Positions 41,905-52,320 of a DNA stretch of 64,000 nucleotides are shown in pieces. The DNA is from Actinomadura chibensis NBRC 106107 (GTDB lineage Bacteria; Actinomycetota; Actinomycetes; Streptosporangiales; Streptosporangiaceae). The notes below the pieces were generated by a model, which worked only from the letters and a program-made list of their open reading frames with translations, was not told the DNA's origin and did not search any database. Each line of letters begins with the position of its first letter. Within the stretch, counting starts at the first letter, position 1. The stretch is taken from positions 105,208-169,207 of the forward strand of contig NZ_BCQP01000012.1 of NCBI RefSeq assembly GCF_001552135.1. Direction: 5' to 3'. The position numbers and the translations under genes are program-made.

Positions 41905-41935
41905 ATGGCCCAACCCCCTCGCGGGGTCGGGCCAT
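41905..41935. terminator. Bidirectional hairpin between hydrolase and rbpA
   Basis: ATGGCCC (41905-41911) pairs with GGGCCAT (41929-41935), with an inner CCCC/GGGG stem. It lies 32 bp after the hydrolase stop and 22 bp after the rbpA stop, so it can terminate both convergent transcripts. No U run is present, as is common in high-GC actinomycetes. Confidence 0.6.
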
Positions 41936-41957
41936 GCGGTCGGGTGCGCGCGGGCCG

Positions 41958-42329
41958 TCAGCGGCCCGCGGACTCCAGGGCCTTCTTGACGGCGGCGCGC
42001 TTCTGGCGGAGCTTGGCGAGCGCCTCCTCCAGGATGGCCTCGCCGTCCTCGTCGCTGCGCCGCTCCTTCACGTACGCGAGGTGCGTCTTGTACGGCTCGG
42101 TCTTCGGCGGGGCCGGCGGGTTCTCCGAGTCCTGCCCGGCCGGGAATCCGCAGCGCGGGCAGTCCCAGGTCTCCGGGACGGCGACGTCCGTCGCGAAGCT
42201 CGGGCGGGTCTCGTGCCGGTTGGCGCAGTAGAAGGTCACCCATACGCGGGGGGCGGCGTCACCGCGTTCCGCCTCTCCCATCGGACCGGCCCCGACACGG
42301 CTGCCCCGAATCGCGTTGCCACTACCCAC
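41958..42329 (-). CDS. rbpA: RNA polymerase-binding protein RbpA
   Basis: A 123-residue actinobacterial RNA polymerase/sigma cofactor that stabilises open complexes with the principal sigma factor. The N-terminus reads SGNAIRGSRVGAGPMGEAERGDAAPR, followed by FYCANRHE and WDCPRCGFPAGQD (zinc-binding core), TEPYKTHLAYVKERRS (sigma-interaction region) and a basic C-terminal helix. This is the vegetative RbpA type. The GTG at 42329 has GAGGAG 6 nt upstream. It lies 84 bp after secG on the same strand. Confidence 0.96.
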   Translation of the reverse strand: MGSGNAIRGSRVGAGPMGEAERGDAAPRVWVTFYCANRHETRPSFATDVAVPETWDCPRCGFPAGQDSENPPAPPKTEPYKTHLAYVKERRSDEDGEAILEEALAKLRQKRAAVKKALESAGR

Positions 42330-42413
42330 GGAGTACTCCTCGTCTGTCTTCCGCCGCCGCCCGTGACCTCCTGGGACGGCGCGGCGCTCGCATTGTTGGT
42401 CGAACGGGTGGGC

Positions 42414-42656
42414 TCAGCCGACGCCCTTGTGCTTGAACAGCAGCCCGAGCACGACGATCGAGGCGAACCAGACCACCCCGACGCCGATCGTCAGCCGGTC
42501 GAGGTTGCGTTCCACGACCGACGACCCGCCGAGTGACGACGAGATGCCGCCGCCGAACATGTCGGACAGTCCCCCGCCCTTGCCCTTGTGCATCAGGACG
42601 AGGACGACCATCAGCAGGCTCGCGAGAATGAGCACGATCGACGTTGCGATGATCAC
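42414..42656 (-). CDS. secG: Preprotein translocase subunit SecG
   Basis: An 80-residue two-helix membrane protein of the SecYEG channel: IIATSIVLILASLLMVVLVLMHKGKGGGLSDMFGGG, then SSVVERNLDRLTIGVGVVWFASIVVLGLL. The MHKGKGGGLSDMFGG loop is diagnostic. It starts with GTG at 42656. The place between tpiA and rbpA is the conserved actinobacterial context. The 137 bp between tpiA and secG shows no gene. Confidence 0.95.
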   Translation of the reverse strand: MIIATSIVLILASLLMVVLVLMHKGKGGGLSDMFGGGISSSLGGSSVVERNLDRLTIGVGVVWFASIVVLGLLFKHKGVG

Positions 42657-42793
42657 GGTTCTTCAGCGCCTTGTCTCGTAGGTAAGGACCGAGGGTCTGG
42701 CCGGGCGGTTTACCCGTCAGCTACGAAGGGTACGACGGATGGCCCGCTGGTTCGGCAAGAACCCCCAGTTCACGCGGAATTGATCAGTTTTGC

Positions 42794-43588
42794 TCAGACG
42801 GGGAGATCCCGGTACCGGCAGATCTTGACGAATTCTCCCGGATCCAGGCTGGCACCACCGACCAGTGCGCCGTCCACGTCGTCCTGCGCCATGATCCCGG
42901 CGATGTTGCCGCCCTTGACCGAACCGCCGTACAGGATACGCACCTCGTCGGCCAGACCGCCGTCGTACAGCTCGGCGAGCCGCGTCCTGATGGCGGCGCA
43001 GACCTCCTGGGCGTCCTTCGGGGTGGCGGTCTCGCCGGTGCCGATCGCCCAGACCGGCTCGTAGGCGATCACCGTGCGGCGCACCTGGTCGGCGGGGATC
43101 TTCGCCAGCCCGCCGTCGAGCTGCGCCAGGACGTGCGCCACCTGCCCGCCCGCCTTCCGGACGTCGAGCCCCTCGCCCACGCACAGGATCGGGGAGATGT
43201 CGGCGGCCAGCGCGGCCCGCGCCTTGGCGTTGACGATCTCGTCGGTCTCGGCGTGGTACTGGCGGCGCTCGGAGTGCCCGACGACGGCGTACGAGCAGTT
43301 CAGCTTGGCGAGCATCGACGCGGAGATCTCGCCGGTGTAGGCGCCGGACGCGTGCTGGGAGACGTCCTGCGCGCCGTACTGGATCGCGAGGCGGTCGGCG
43401 TCGACGAGCGTCTGCACCGAGCGGATCGCGGTGAACGGCGGGATCACGGCGACGTCGACGGCGTCGTAGTCGGCCTCCTTGAGCGCGAACGCCATCTTCT
43501 GGACGAGCGCGATCGCCTCAAGGTGGTTGTTGTTCATCTTCCAGTTGCCGGCCATCAGCGGCTTGCGGGAAGGGGTCGCGGGGGCCAT
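42794..43588 (-). CDS. tpiA: Triosephosphate isomerase
   Basis: A 264-residue TIM-barrel enzyme interconverting dihydroxyacetone phosphate and glyceraldehyde 3-phosphate. Active-site motifs are [11 protein letters not shown] (Lys), [11 protein letters not shown] (His) and [17 protein letters not shown] (catalytic Glu), with GGSVKGGN binding the phosphate. The length is normal. It begins 3 bp after the pgk stop, so gap, pgk and tpiA form one unit. Confidence 0.97.
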   Translation of the reverse strand: MAPATPSRKPLMAGNWKMNNNHLEAIALVQKMAFALKEADYDAVDVAVIPPFTAIRSVQTLVDADRLAIQYGAQDVSQHASGAYTGEISASMLAKLNCSYAVVGHSERRQYHAETDEIVNAKARAALAADISPILCVGEGLDVRKAGGQVAHVLAQLDGGLAKIPADQVRRTVIAYEPVWAIGTGETATPKDAQEVCAAIRTRLAELYDGGLADEVRILYGGSVKGGNIAGIMAQDDVDGALVGGASLDPGEFVKICRYRDLPV

Positions 43589-43591
43589 CGG

Positions 43592-44779
<1,188 letters not shown>

Positions 44780-44809
44780 CGGGATGCGGTGTCCTTCCGT
44801 ACACGGGCG

Positions 44810-44841
44810 CGCCGTGGCCGCGCGCCGGCGCGGCCACGGCG
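44810..44841 (-). terminator. Strong hairpin between gap and pgk
   Basis: CGCCGTGGCCGCGC (44810-44823) is followed by a 4-nt loop and its exact reverse complement (44828-44841), a 14-bp perfect stem. It lies 14 bp after the gap stop and 31 bp before pgk. It could be a partial terminator or an mRNA-stabilising 3' end for gap. Confidence 0.6.
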
Positions 44842-44854
44842 GGACGAGGGTCGG

Positions 44855-45916
<1,062 letters not shown>

Positions 45917-46070
45917 TCATCCGGGGTTCTCCCCCGCCTTCGACCCTATCCAATGACCCGCCGGTAGCCGGACACGGGCGGCGCGGGAAATCCCGCGCGC
46001 GGCGGCGCTCCCCCGGGCGGGGACTCCCCGGTCGGGGACGTCCCGGCGGAGATCACTACACTCCCCGTCC

Positions 46071-46766
46071 ATGCGGCGCGGATGGTCTGTTCTCGTGATA
46101 TCGGCGCTACTCTGCGTGATTCCGTCCGCGCCCGCCGCAGCGGCGCCCGCCGCCGTGCCCGCCGACCTGCCGTCCCGCGCGGACCACCTCGCCGCCGCGC
46201 TGCGCCGCGACCCCGTCTACGTCACCGACCACTCGCCGCGGTCGCTGCCCGCCGACGCGGCGGCGCGGATCAGGGCGTCCGCCGCCCGGCTCGGCGGCCC
46301 GGTCTACGTCGCGGTGACGCCGACGACCGGCGTCGGCCCGTGGAACCCCGGCGACTCCCTCGCGGCGCTGCTGCACGACCGGCTGCGCCGGGACGGGATC
46401 TACATCGTGGTCCCCCCGAAGGGCGGCAACGGCGAGGCGCGCCAGTTCGGCCCCGGGCGGCTCCCGGTGAAGGACGCCTGGCTGGCCGCCGAGTTCGAGT
46501 CCTCGACCGACGCGAGCGCGCCCGACGTGATCGCGCGGTTCGCGGACATCGCCCTGTCCGGCGAGGCCGGGGAGCGGCGCAGGCATCCGCGTCCGGCCCC
46601 GAAGTCGAAGACCCGCGTGGAGCTGGACGCCTACGACGCCGCCGACCGCCGCGCCGACCGCGCCGAGCGGGCCGCGTTCGGCGGCGGCGCGGCCCTCAGC
46701 GGCCTCCCGATCCTCGCCCTGCTGGTCGGACTCCGCGTCCGCCGCGCGCGGAGGGCACGCCGGTGA
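46071..46766 (+). CDS. Membrane-anchored TPM-like protein A
   Basis: A 231-residue protein with a signal peptide (residues 1-25, SAPAAAAP), an extracytoplasmic domain (about 35-165) and a C-terminal membrane segment (about 205-222) followed by RVRRARRARR. The outer domain contains LAAALRRDPVYVTDHSPRSLPADAAARIRASAARLGGPVYVAVTP and SLAALLHDRLRRDGIYIVVPP. This is the strand/helix pattern of TPM-like domains, and it recurs in the next two genes. Function unknown. It is the first of three overlapping genes placed head-on between gap and whiA. No recognised family name is certain. Confidence 0.75.
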   Translation: MRRGWSVLVISALLCVIPSAPAAAAPAAVPADLPSRADHLAAALRRDPVYVTDHSPRSLPADAAARIRASAARLGGPVYVAVTPTTGVGPWNPGDSLAALLHDRLRRDGIYIVVPPKGGNGEARQFGPGRLPVKDAWLAAEFESSTDASAPDVIARFADIALSGEAGERRRHPRPAPKSKTRVELDAYDAADRRADRAERAAFGGGAALSGLPILALLVGLRVRRARRARR

Positions 46767-48022
46767 GGCGGGCCGTCCGGGCGCTGATCGCCGCCTTGGT
46801 CGCCGCCCTCGCCACGTGGCCGCCGTCCCCCGCCGCCGCGGACATCCCGCCCTACGCCCGCCACCGCCTGGACCGCGTCGCCGCCGCCCTCGCCCGCGAC
46901 CCGCTGTTCGTCGACCCCGACCTCGCCGCCGCCCTCGACGAGCGCGAACGCGCCACGGTGCGCACGGCGCTGCGCAGAACGTCCGCGCGCCTCGGGACGC
47001 CCGCGTACGTCGTCGTGATCCCGAACCCGATCGACTCGGAGTCGCAGGGCCGCGACGACGCCTTCCTGTTCGCGCTGCACGACCGCTCGCGCCGCGACGG
47101 CCTCTACCTGATGGCCGGGGCGTACGGGCGCCTGGAGTCGGAGGCGTTCGGCGTCCCCCGCGACTACGACCCGTTCGACGACGAGGGCCCGGGCGGGTCG
47201 CGTCCGGCCGACCGCGACCGCCCGTTCGACGGCCTCGCGGAGCGGCTGGTCCGGCGCCTGGACGGCTACGCGGCCGCGCCCTCGGCGTCCCCGACCACGC
47301 CGAGGCTGTACTCCAGCCCGGACCCGTTCGGCCGGGAGCACACGCTCAGCCCGCGCGAGCCCGACCGCGCGGCGCCGTTCGTCACCGGCCTGATCCTCGT
47401 CGGACCGATCACCGCCGGAACGCTCTACTGCGCCGTGCTCGGCGTCCTCGCCCTGGTCCGCCGCCGGAGACGGGCCGCGGAGCGCCTCTGGGCGCCGACG
47501 GCCCCCGGCATGCGCGACCTGCGCCGCCACGCGGCCGCGGAACTCGCCCGGCTGCGCGAACGCCTCACCGACGCGGATACCGATCAAGGACGGGCCTACG
47601 CCGTGTCCGCCTTCGACGCCGCGCAGATCCTCTACGACGACGCCGCGGACGACGAGGAGCGCGCCGTCGACCTGGTCGGCGCGATCGTCCTGGCCCGCCA
47701 GGGACGGGCCGCGCTCGCCGGACGCTTCTCGACCCCGCCGCCGCCGTGCCTGGTCAACCCGCTGCACGGCGACTCGGTCGGGCGCCGGAAGGCGAAGGCC
47801 CTGGACGTCGACCGCGTCCTGCCCGCCCGGTGCCCGCTCTGCGGCCCGTGCCGCGACCTCCACCACCGGAACAGGCTGAGGGAGCGGCACCTCCTCCGGG
47901 TCCCCGGCCCGGACGGCCCGCGCCGCCACACCGCGGTCCCCGGCGTCTGGCGGGACACGGCGTGGGGCGCCCGCGACAGGAACGTCCTCCCCCGTGTGAT
48001 GAGGTACCTCGGTGTCGACTGA
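46763..48022 (+). CDS. Membrane protein B: TPM-like outer domain, cytoplasmic NPLHGD/Cys module
   Basis: A 419-residue protein. It has a signal peptide (1-26), then a TPM-like domain (about 30-170: LAAALDERERATVRTALRRTSARLGTPAYVVVIPNP, FALHDRSRRDGLYLMAG) and a membrane segment at about 213-233. A cytoplasmic helical region (250-335) follows, and a C-terminal module has CLVNPLHGDS and ARCPLCGPCRDL, a possible zinc site. The GTG at 46763 overlaps the stop of gene A by 4 nt, and gene C overlaps its end by 11 nt. The NPLHGD/Cys module is shared with gene C. I do not recognise a characterised function. Confidence 0.75.
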   Translation: MRRAVRALIAALVAALATWPPSPAAADIPPYARHRLDRVAAALARDPLFVDPDLAAALDERERATVRTALRRTSARLGTPAYVVVIPNPIDSESQGRDDAFLFALHDRSRRDGLYLMAGAYGRLESEAFGVPRDYDPFDDEGPGGSRPADRDRPFDGLAERLVRRLDGYAAAPSASPTTPRLYSSPDPFGREHTLSPREPDRAAPFVTGLILVGPITAGTLYCAVLGVLALVRRRRRAAERLWAPTAPGMRDLRRHAAAELARLRERLTDADTDQGRAYAVSAFDAAQILYDDAADDEERAVDLVGAIVLARQGRAALAGRFSTPPPPCLVNPLHGDSVGRRKAKALDVDRVLPARCPLCGPCRDLHHRNRLRERHLLRVPGPDGPRRHTAVPGVWRDTAWGARDRNVLPRVMRYLGVD

Positions 48023-49202
48023 ACCCTCCCCCGGCGAACGGCTCGCGGCGGCGCTGCGGCGCTTCCCGATCCATGTGGACCCGTCGATCGCGTCGGCGCT
48101 GCCCGCGGCGGAGCGGCGCGGGCTGGCCGCCCGGTTCCGAACGGCGCCCGCGCCGATCTACGTGGTGCTCGTCCCGCTGGTGAAGGGCGGCACCTGGACC
48201 GACGCCGACCAACTGGCCACGGTCGTCCACGACCGCCTCGGCCGGGACGGCATCTTCATCACCTTCAACGACGCCACCGAGGACCTCACCGCCCGCGAGT
48301 GGGGCGGCGACCACCAGGCCCGCAAGGCCGCCTGGGCCGTCACCCTGGACCGCGCGATGGACGACCGGCCCCTCTCGGCCCGCCTGTCCCGCGTCGTGGA
48401 CCTGATCGTCTCGGGCACCGCCGTACGCGAGTACGACCGCGTCAGCGCCGAGATCGACAGGCGCGCCGCCCTCCGCACCCGCGCGCCCCGCCCCTCGGAC
48501 GACGGCGACCTGGCGGTCCCCCTCACCACGGCGCTGGCGGGCACCGCCCTGGCGGCCGCCGCCGGTCTCCTGGTCTGGCGACACCGCCGGACGAGGTCCG
48601 TCCACCGCGAGGGCAACGGCCTCCTCCTCCCCCGCACGGTGTTCGCCACCGCGAACCGCGCGAACGAGGACCAGCTCCGCGAGCAGGCGTCCCGCGAGGT
48701 GGTCGCGTTCGGCGAGCTCCTGGACGAGACGTCCGTCCCGACCGAGGACGAGCGCACCCGAGCCCTCATGACCAGGGCACTCGACGCCTACCAGGCCGCG
48801 GGCAAGACCCTCGACGGCGCCCAGGGCATCCCCGACCTGGCAGGCGTCCTGGTCCTGCTCGACCAGGGCCGCGACGCGCTCGCCTCCGCCGAGTCCGTCG
48901 CGAAGGGCGGCCCGGAGATCCCGCCGGTCCCCCTCTGCTTCTTCAACCCGCTGCACGGCGACGCCACGACGCGGCTCGACTGGCGCCCGCCGGGCTCCCG
49001 CGACCGCCTCCGCGTCCGCACCTGCCGCCCCTGCGCCCAGAAGACCCGCGACAAGAAACTCCCCGACGTCCTCACGGACACGGAGAACGGCCGCGAAGTC
49101 CCCTACTACGAAATGGACCCGGCGAAAAGCGTCTGGTCCCAAACCGGCTACGGCCAACTACGCGAAGACCTGATCGAAAGAATCCAAAGAGGCGACAAGT
49201 AA
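48012..49202 (+). CDS. Membrane protein C: TPM-like domain and NPLHGD/Cys module, no signal peptide
   Basis: A 396-residue relative of protein B. The N-terminal TPM-like domain (about 5-115) reads LAAALRRFPIHVDPSIASALPAAERRGLAARFRTAPAPIYVVLVP and VVHDRLGRDGIFITF. One membrane segment is at about 172-192, followed by RHRRTR. The helical region (200-295) and the module CFFNPLHGDATTRLDW, RTCRPCAQKTR and EVPYYEMDPAKSVWSQTGYG come next. Unlike A and B it has no signal peptide, so how the N-terminal domain is placed relative to the membrane is unclear. The GTG at 48012 lies inside gene B, giving coupled translation. Confidence 0.73.
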   Translation: MSTEPSPGERLAAALRRFPIHVDPSIASALPAAERRGLAARFRTAPAPIYVVLVPLVKGGTWTDADQLATVVHDRLGRDGIFITFNDATEDLTAREWGGDHQARKAAWAVTLDRAMDDRPLSARLSRVVDLIVSGTAVREYDRVSAEIDRRAALRTRAPRPSDDGDLAVPLTTALAGTALAAAAGLLVWRHRRTRSVHREGNGLLLPRTVFATANRANEDQLREQASREVVAFGELLDETSVPTEDERTRALMTRALDAYQAAGKTLDGAQGIPDLAGVLVLLDQGRDALASAESVAKGGPEIPPVPLCFFNPLHGDATTRLDWRPPGSRDRLRVRTCRPCAQKTRDKKLPDVLTDTENGREVPYYEMDPAKSVWSQTGYGQLREDLIERIQRGDK

Positions 49203-49254
49203 ATTCTCGGATTTCCCTGGACGAGACCTCAGCCGGGGTCACGGGCAGGGCCGC

Positions 49255-49384
49255 GGAGCGAGCTCTGCGAGCGCAGCGGGCATGCCCGGCGCGCCGCGTC
49301 CCCGCAGCGCAGGGAGCGCCAGCGACCGGAGCGAGGAGACCCGAGCGCGCAGCCGGGGGGTTTGGGGGGTCGCCCCCCAATAAA
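49255..49384. repeat. Dispersed GC repeat with G6/C6 palindrome
   Basis: The 182 bp between membrane protein C and whiA hold GAGCGAGCTCTGCGAGCGCAGCG (split by base changes) and then, at 49353-49384, CCGGGGGGTTTGGGGGGTCG followed by CCCCCCAATAAA. The second part recurs almost identically inside uvrC at 52886-52915. The G6/C6 arms form a hairpin that may terminate the convergent transcripts. It looks like a genome-dispersed palindromic repeat. Confidence 0.65.
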
Positions 49385-50365
49385 CTACGGCGCCAGCATT
49401 TCCGCCGTCAGATTCGCCTCCGTTCCCGGGATTCCCTGGTCTCCGGCGCGCTTGTCGGCCATGGCGAGGAGGCGGCGGATGCGTCCGGCGATGGCGTCCT
49501 TGGTGAGGGGCGGGTCGGCGAGCTGCCCGAGTTCCTCCAGGGACGCCTGCTTGTGCTCCAGGCGGAGCCGTCCGGCGTTGACCAGGTGCTCGGGGGCGTC
49601 GTCGCCGAGGATCTCCAGGGCGCGGGCGACGCGGGCCCCGGCGGCGACGGCGGCGCGGGCGGAGCGGCGGAGGTTGGCGTCGTCGAAGTTCGCGAGCCGG
49701 TTGGCGGTGGCGCGGACCTCGCGGCGCATCCGGCGCTCCTCCCAGGCGAGGACGCTGTCGTGGGCGCCGAGCCGGGTGAGGAGGGCGCTGATGGCGTCGC
49801 CGTCCCGGACGACGACGCGGTCGACGCCGCGGACCTCGCGGGCCTTGGCGTGGATCTTGAGGCGGCGGGCGGCGCCGACGAGGGCGAGCGCCGCCTCGGG
49901 GCCGGGGCAGGTCACCTCCATCGACATGGACCGGCCGGGCTCGGTGAGCGAGCCGTGCGCGAGGAACGCGCCCCGCCACGCGGACTCGGCGTCGCAGGCG
50001 GCGCCCGCGACGACGTGCCGGGGCAGCCCGCGGACGGGCCGCCCGTTGTTGTCGATCAGCCCGGTCTGCCGGGCGAGCGACTCGCCGTCCCGGAAGACGC
50101 GGACGACGTACCGGTTGCCCTTGCGCAGTCCGCTCGGCGCGAGCACGACGACCTCGGAGGTGTGCCCGAACACCTCCGCGATGTCCTTGATCAGGCGCCG
50201 TGCCGCGACCCCGGTGTCGATCTCGGCCTCGATCACGATCCGCCCGCTGACCAGGTGCAGACCCCCCGCGAACCGCAGCAGCGTCGAGACCTCGGCCTTG
50301 CGGCAGCACGGCTTCATGACCGTGAGCCTGCTCAGCTCGTCCTTGACCACACCGGTCATCGCCAT
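49385..50365 (-). CDS. whiA: Sporulation/division regulator WhiA
   Basis: A 326-residue DNA-binding protein with a degenerate LAGLIDADG homing-endonuclease-like N-terminal domain and a C-terminal HTH. The start [14 protein letters not shown] and the pieces [60 protein letters not shown] ([17 protein letters not shown]) and [26 protein letters not shown] are diagnostic. In actinomycetes WhiA co-regulates sporulation septation with WhiB. The ATG at 50365 has GGGGGAGGGG upstream. It is the last gene of uvrC-rapZ-yvcK-whiA. Confidence 0.97.
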   Translation of the reverse strand: MAMTGVVKDELSRLTVMKPCCRKAEVSTLLRFAGGLHLVSGRIVIEAEIDTGVAARRLIKDIAEVFGHTSEVVVLAPSGLRKGNRYVVRVFRDGESLARQTGLIDNNGRPVRGLPRHVVAGAACDAESAWRGAFLAHGSLTEPGRSMSMEVTCPGPEAALALVGAARRLKIHAKAREVRGVDRVVVRDGDAISALLTRLGAHDSVLAWEERRMRREVRATANRLANFDDANLRRSARAAVAAGARVARALEILGDDAPEHLVNAGRLRLEHKQASLEELGQLADPPLTKDAIAGRIRRLLAMADKRAGDQGIPGTEANLTAEMLAP

Positions 50366-50426
50366 CTGTTGACCCCTCCCCCTATCGGACTTCCAGCAGT
50401 CTGGCCGATCCCGGCCGCGCCGGACG

Positions 50427-51461
50427 TCACTGGCTGAAAATCTGTACGAAGGCTTGGGCCAGCCGGGCCGGTTCATGACGGGGCGACCCGTCGTCGGCGG
50501 CGACGTCAGCGAGGACGAGCCGCCCGCCGATCTCCTGGGCCGCCTTGTCGAGCGCGGCCGGGTCGTCCACGATGCCGCCGTCGGCGAGGACGACGTCCAC
50601 CGTCAGGTCGGGGGCGTGGGCGCGCAGGACCTCCAGATGGGTCTGCGGGGAGAAGTCGTCGGTCTCGCCGGGCTGCGGCGCGAGGTTCAGCGCGACGACC
50701 CGGCGGGCGCGGCAGGAGACGAGCGCGCGGGCCAGCGCCGGGACCTTCAGGTGCGGCAGGACGCTCGTGAACCACGACCCGGGGCCGAACACGACCCAGT
50801 CGGCGTCCTCGACGGCGGCGAGCGCCTCCGGGCAGGCGGGCGGATCGGCCGGGACGAGCGACACCCCGAGCACGCTGCCGGGCGTCTTCGCGCACGCGAC
50901 CTGCCCCTTGACGTGCGTGATCTCGTCGGGGCGGCACGGGTCGGCGCCGCGCACGTCGGCGACGATGTCCATCGGGACGGCCGCCATCGGCAGGACCCGG
51001 CCGTGCGCGCCGAGCAGCCGCCCGACCCAGTCGAGCCCGGCGACGGTCGAGCCGGGCGCGTCCCCGCCGAGCAGTTCCCACAGCGCGACGATGAGGAGGT
51101 TGCCGACGGCGTGCCCCTGCAGGTCGCCCTCGCTGCGGAACCGGTGCTGGACGACGTCGCGCCACGTCTGGCCCCACTCGTCGTCCCCGCACAGGGCGGC
51201 GAGCGCCATGCGCAGGTCGCCGGGCGGCAGCACGCCGAGCTCGCGGCGCAGCCGGCCGCTGGACCCGCCGTCGTCGGCGACCGTGACGATCGCGGTCAGC
51301 CGGTCGGTGACGCGGCGCAGCGCCGACAGCGAGGCGTACAGGCCGTGGCCGCCGCCGAGCGCGACGACCTTCGGTCCGCCGGTCTCCACCGTGCCGATCG
51401 CCTCCTCGTCCGGGGTCCCGGGCGGAGCCCCGCCGGGGATGTCACTCGCGGCCGAGGTCAC
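50427..51461 (-). CDS. yvcK: YvcK/CofD-like gluconeogenesis factor
   Basis: A 344-residue protein of the CofD-like YvcK family, which binds UDP-sugars and affects carbon flux and cell-wall synthesis. Motifs are [65 protein letters not shown], and [20 protein letters not shown]. The GTG at 51461 overlaps the rapZ end by 20 nt; a later GTG (VETGGPKVV) is also possible. It sits 61 bp before whiA in the conserved block. Confidence 0.93.
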   Translation of the reverse strand: MTSAASDIPGGAPPGTPDEEAIGTVETGGPKVVALGGGHGLYASLSALRRVTDRLTAIVTVADDGGSSGRLRRELGVLPPGDLRMALAALCGDDEWGQTWRDVVQHRFRSEGDLQGHAVGNLLIVALWELLGGDAPGSTVAGLDWVGRLLGAHGRVLPMAAVPMDIVADVRGADPCRPDEITHVKGQVACAKTPGSVLGVSLVPADPPACPEALAAVEDADWVVFGPGSWFTSVLPHLKVPALARALVSCRARRVVALNLAPQPGETDDFSPQTHLEVLRAHAPDLTVDVVLADGGIVDDPAALDKAAQEIGGRLVLADVAADDGSPRHEPARLAQAFVQIFSQ

Positions 51462-52320
51462 GATGGGCGACCTGCACCTCGATGCCCTCGTCCCGCAGCC
51501 GCGCGGCGATCTGTTCCGCCATGGCCACACTACGGTGTTTGCCGCCGGTACATCCCACGGCGAGGGTCACGTAGTGCTTGCCCTCCCGCTCGTAGCCGTC
51601 GGCGAGGAGCCGCAGGACGTCGGTGTAGGAGTCCAGGAACTCCTTCGCGCCGCGCTGCCCCAGCACGTAGTCGCGGACGGCGGCGTCGCGGCCCGTCTTC
51701 GGCCGCAGCTCCGGCACCCAGTGCGGGTTCGGCAGGAACCGGCAGTCGACCACGAGGTCGGCATCCACCGGCAAGCCGTACTTGTATCCGAACGACACGA
51801 CGGTCGCGCGGAGGCTGGACTCGCCGGTGTCGTTGCCGAAGAACCCGATGATCTTGTTGCGCAGCTCGTGCACGTTGAGCCCGCTCGTGTCGATCACGAG
51901 GTCGGCCTCGGCGCGGACCTCGCGGACGAGCTCCCGCTCCCGCGCGATGCCGTCGACGAGCCGTCCGTCGCCCTGCAGCGGGTGCGGCCGCCGGACGCTC
52001 TCGAACCGGCGCACCAGGTCGGCGTCGTTCGCCTCCAGGAACACCACCCGCGGGTGGACGCCGCGCGCCTCAAGCTCGGCGATCGAGGAGTGCAGGTCCT
52101 CGGTGAACGCGCGGCTGCGCACGTCGACGACGACGGCGATGCGGGGCACCGCGTCCTTCACCCGGCCGCCGAGGTCGGCCATCGTCGCCAGCAGCCCCGG
52201 CGGCAGGTTGTCGACCACGAACCAGTCGAGGTCTTCGAGTGACTTGGCCGCGGTGCTGCGGCCCGCCCCGGACATGCCGGTGACTATCACGATGTCCGGG
52301 ATCTTCGTCTCGCTGGTCAT
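51442..52320 (-). CDS. rapZ: RNase adapter/nucleotide-binding protein RapZ
   Basis: A 292-residue P-loop protein. Walker A is [19 protein letters not shown], then [48 protein letters not shown], and the C-terminal domain [34 protein letters not shown] with [22 protein letters not shown]. In E. coli RapZ guides RNase E to GlmZ; the role in actinomycetes is less clear. Its ATG overlaps the uvrC stop (ATGA). Confidence 0.95.
   Translation of the reverse strand: MTSETKIPDIVIVTGMSGAGRSTAAKSLEDLDWFVVDNLPPGLLATMADLGGRVKDAVPRIAVVVDVRSRAFTEDLHSSIAELEARGVHPRVVFLEANDADLVRRFESVRRPHPLQGDGRLVDGIARERELVREVRAEADLVIDTSGLNVHELRNKIIGFFGNDTGESSLRATVVSFGYKYGLPVDADLVVDCRFLPNPHWVPELRPKTGRDAAVRDYVLGQRGAKEFLDSYTDVLRLLADGYEREGKHYVTLAVGCTGGKHRSVAMAEQIAARLRDEGIEVQVAHRDLGRE

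Noticed and set aside
49203..49384. Insertion sequence remnant downstream of the membrane protein operon
   Set aside because: No transposase fragment or terminal repeats are seen; only the short palindromic repeat is present.
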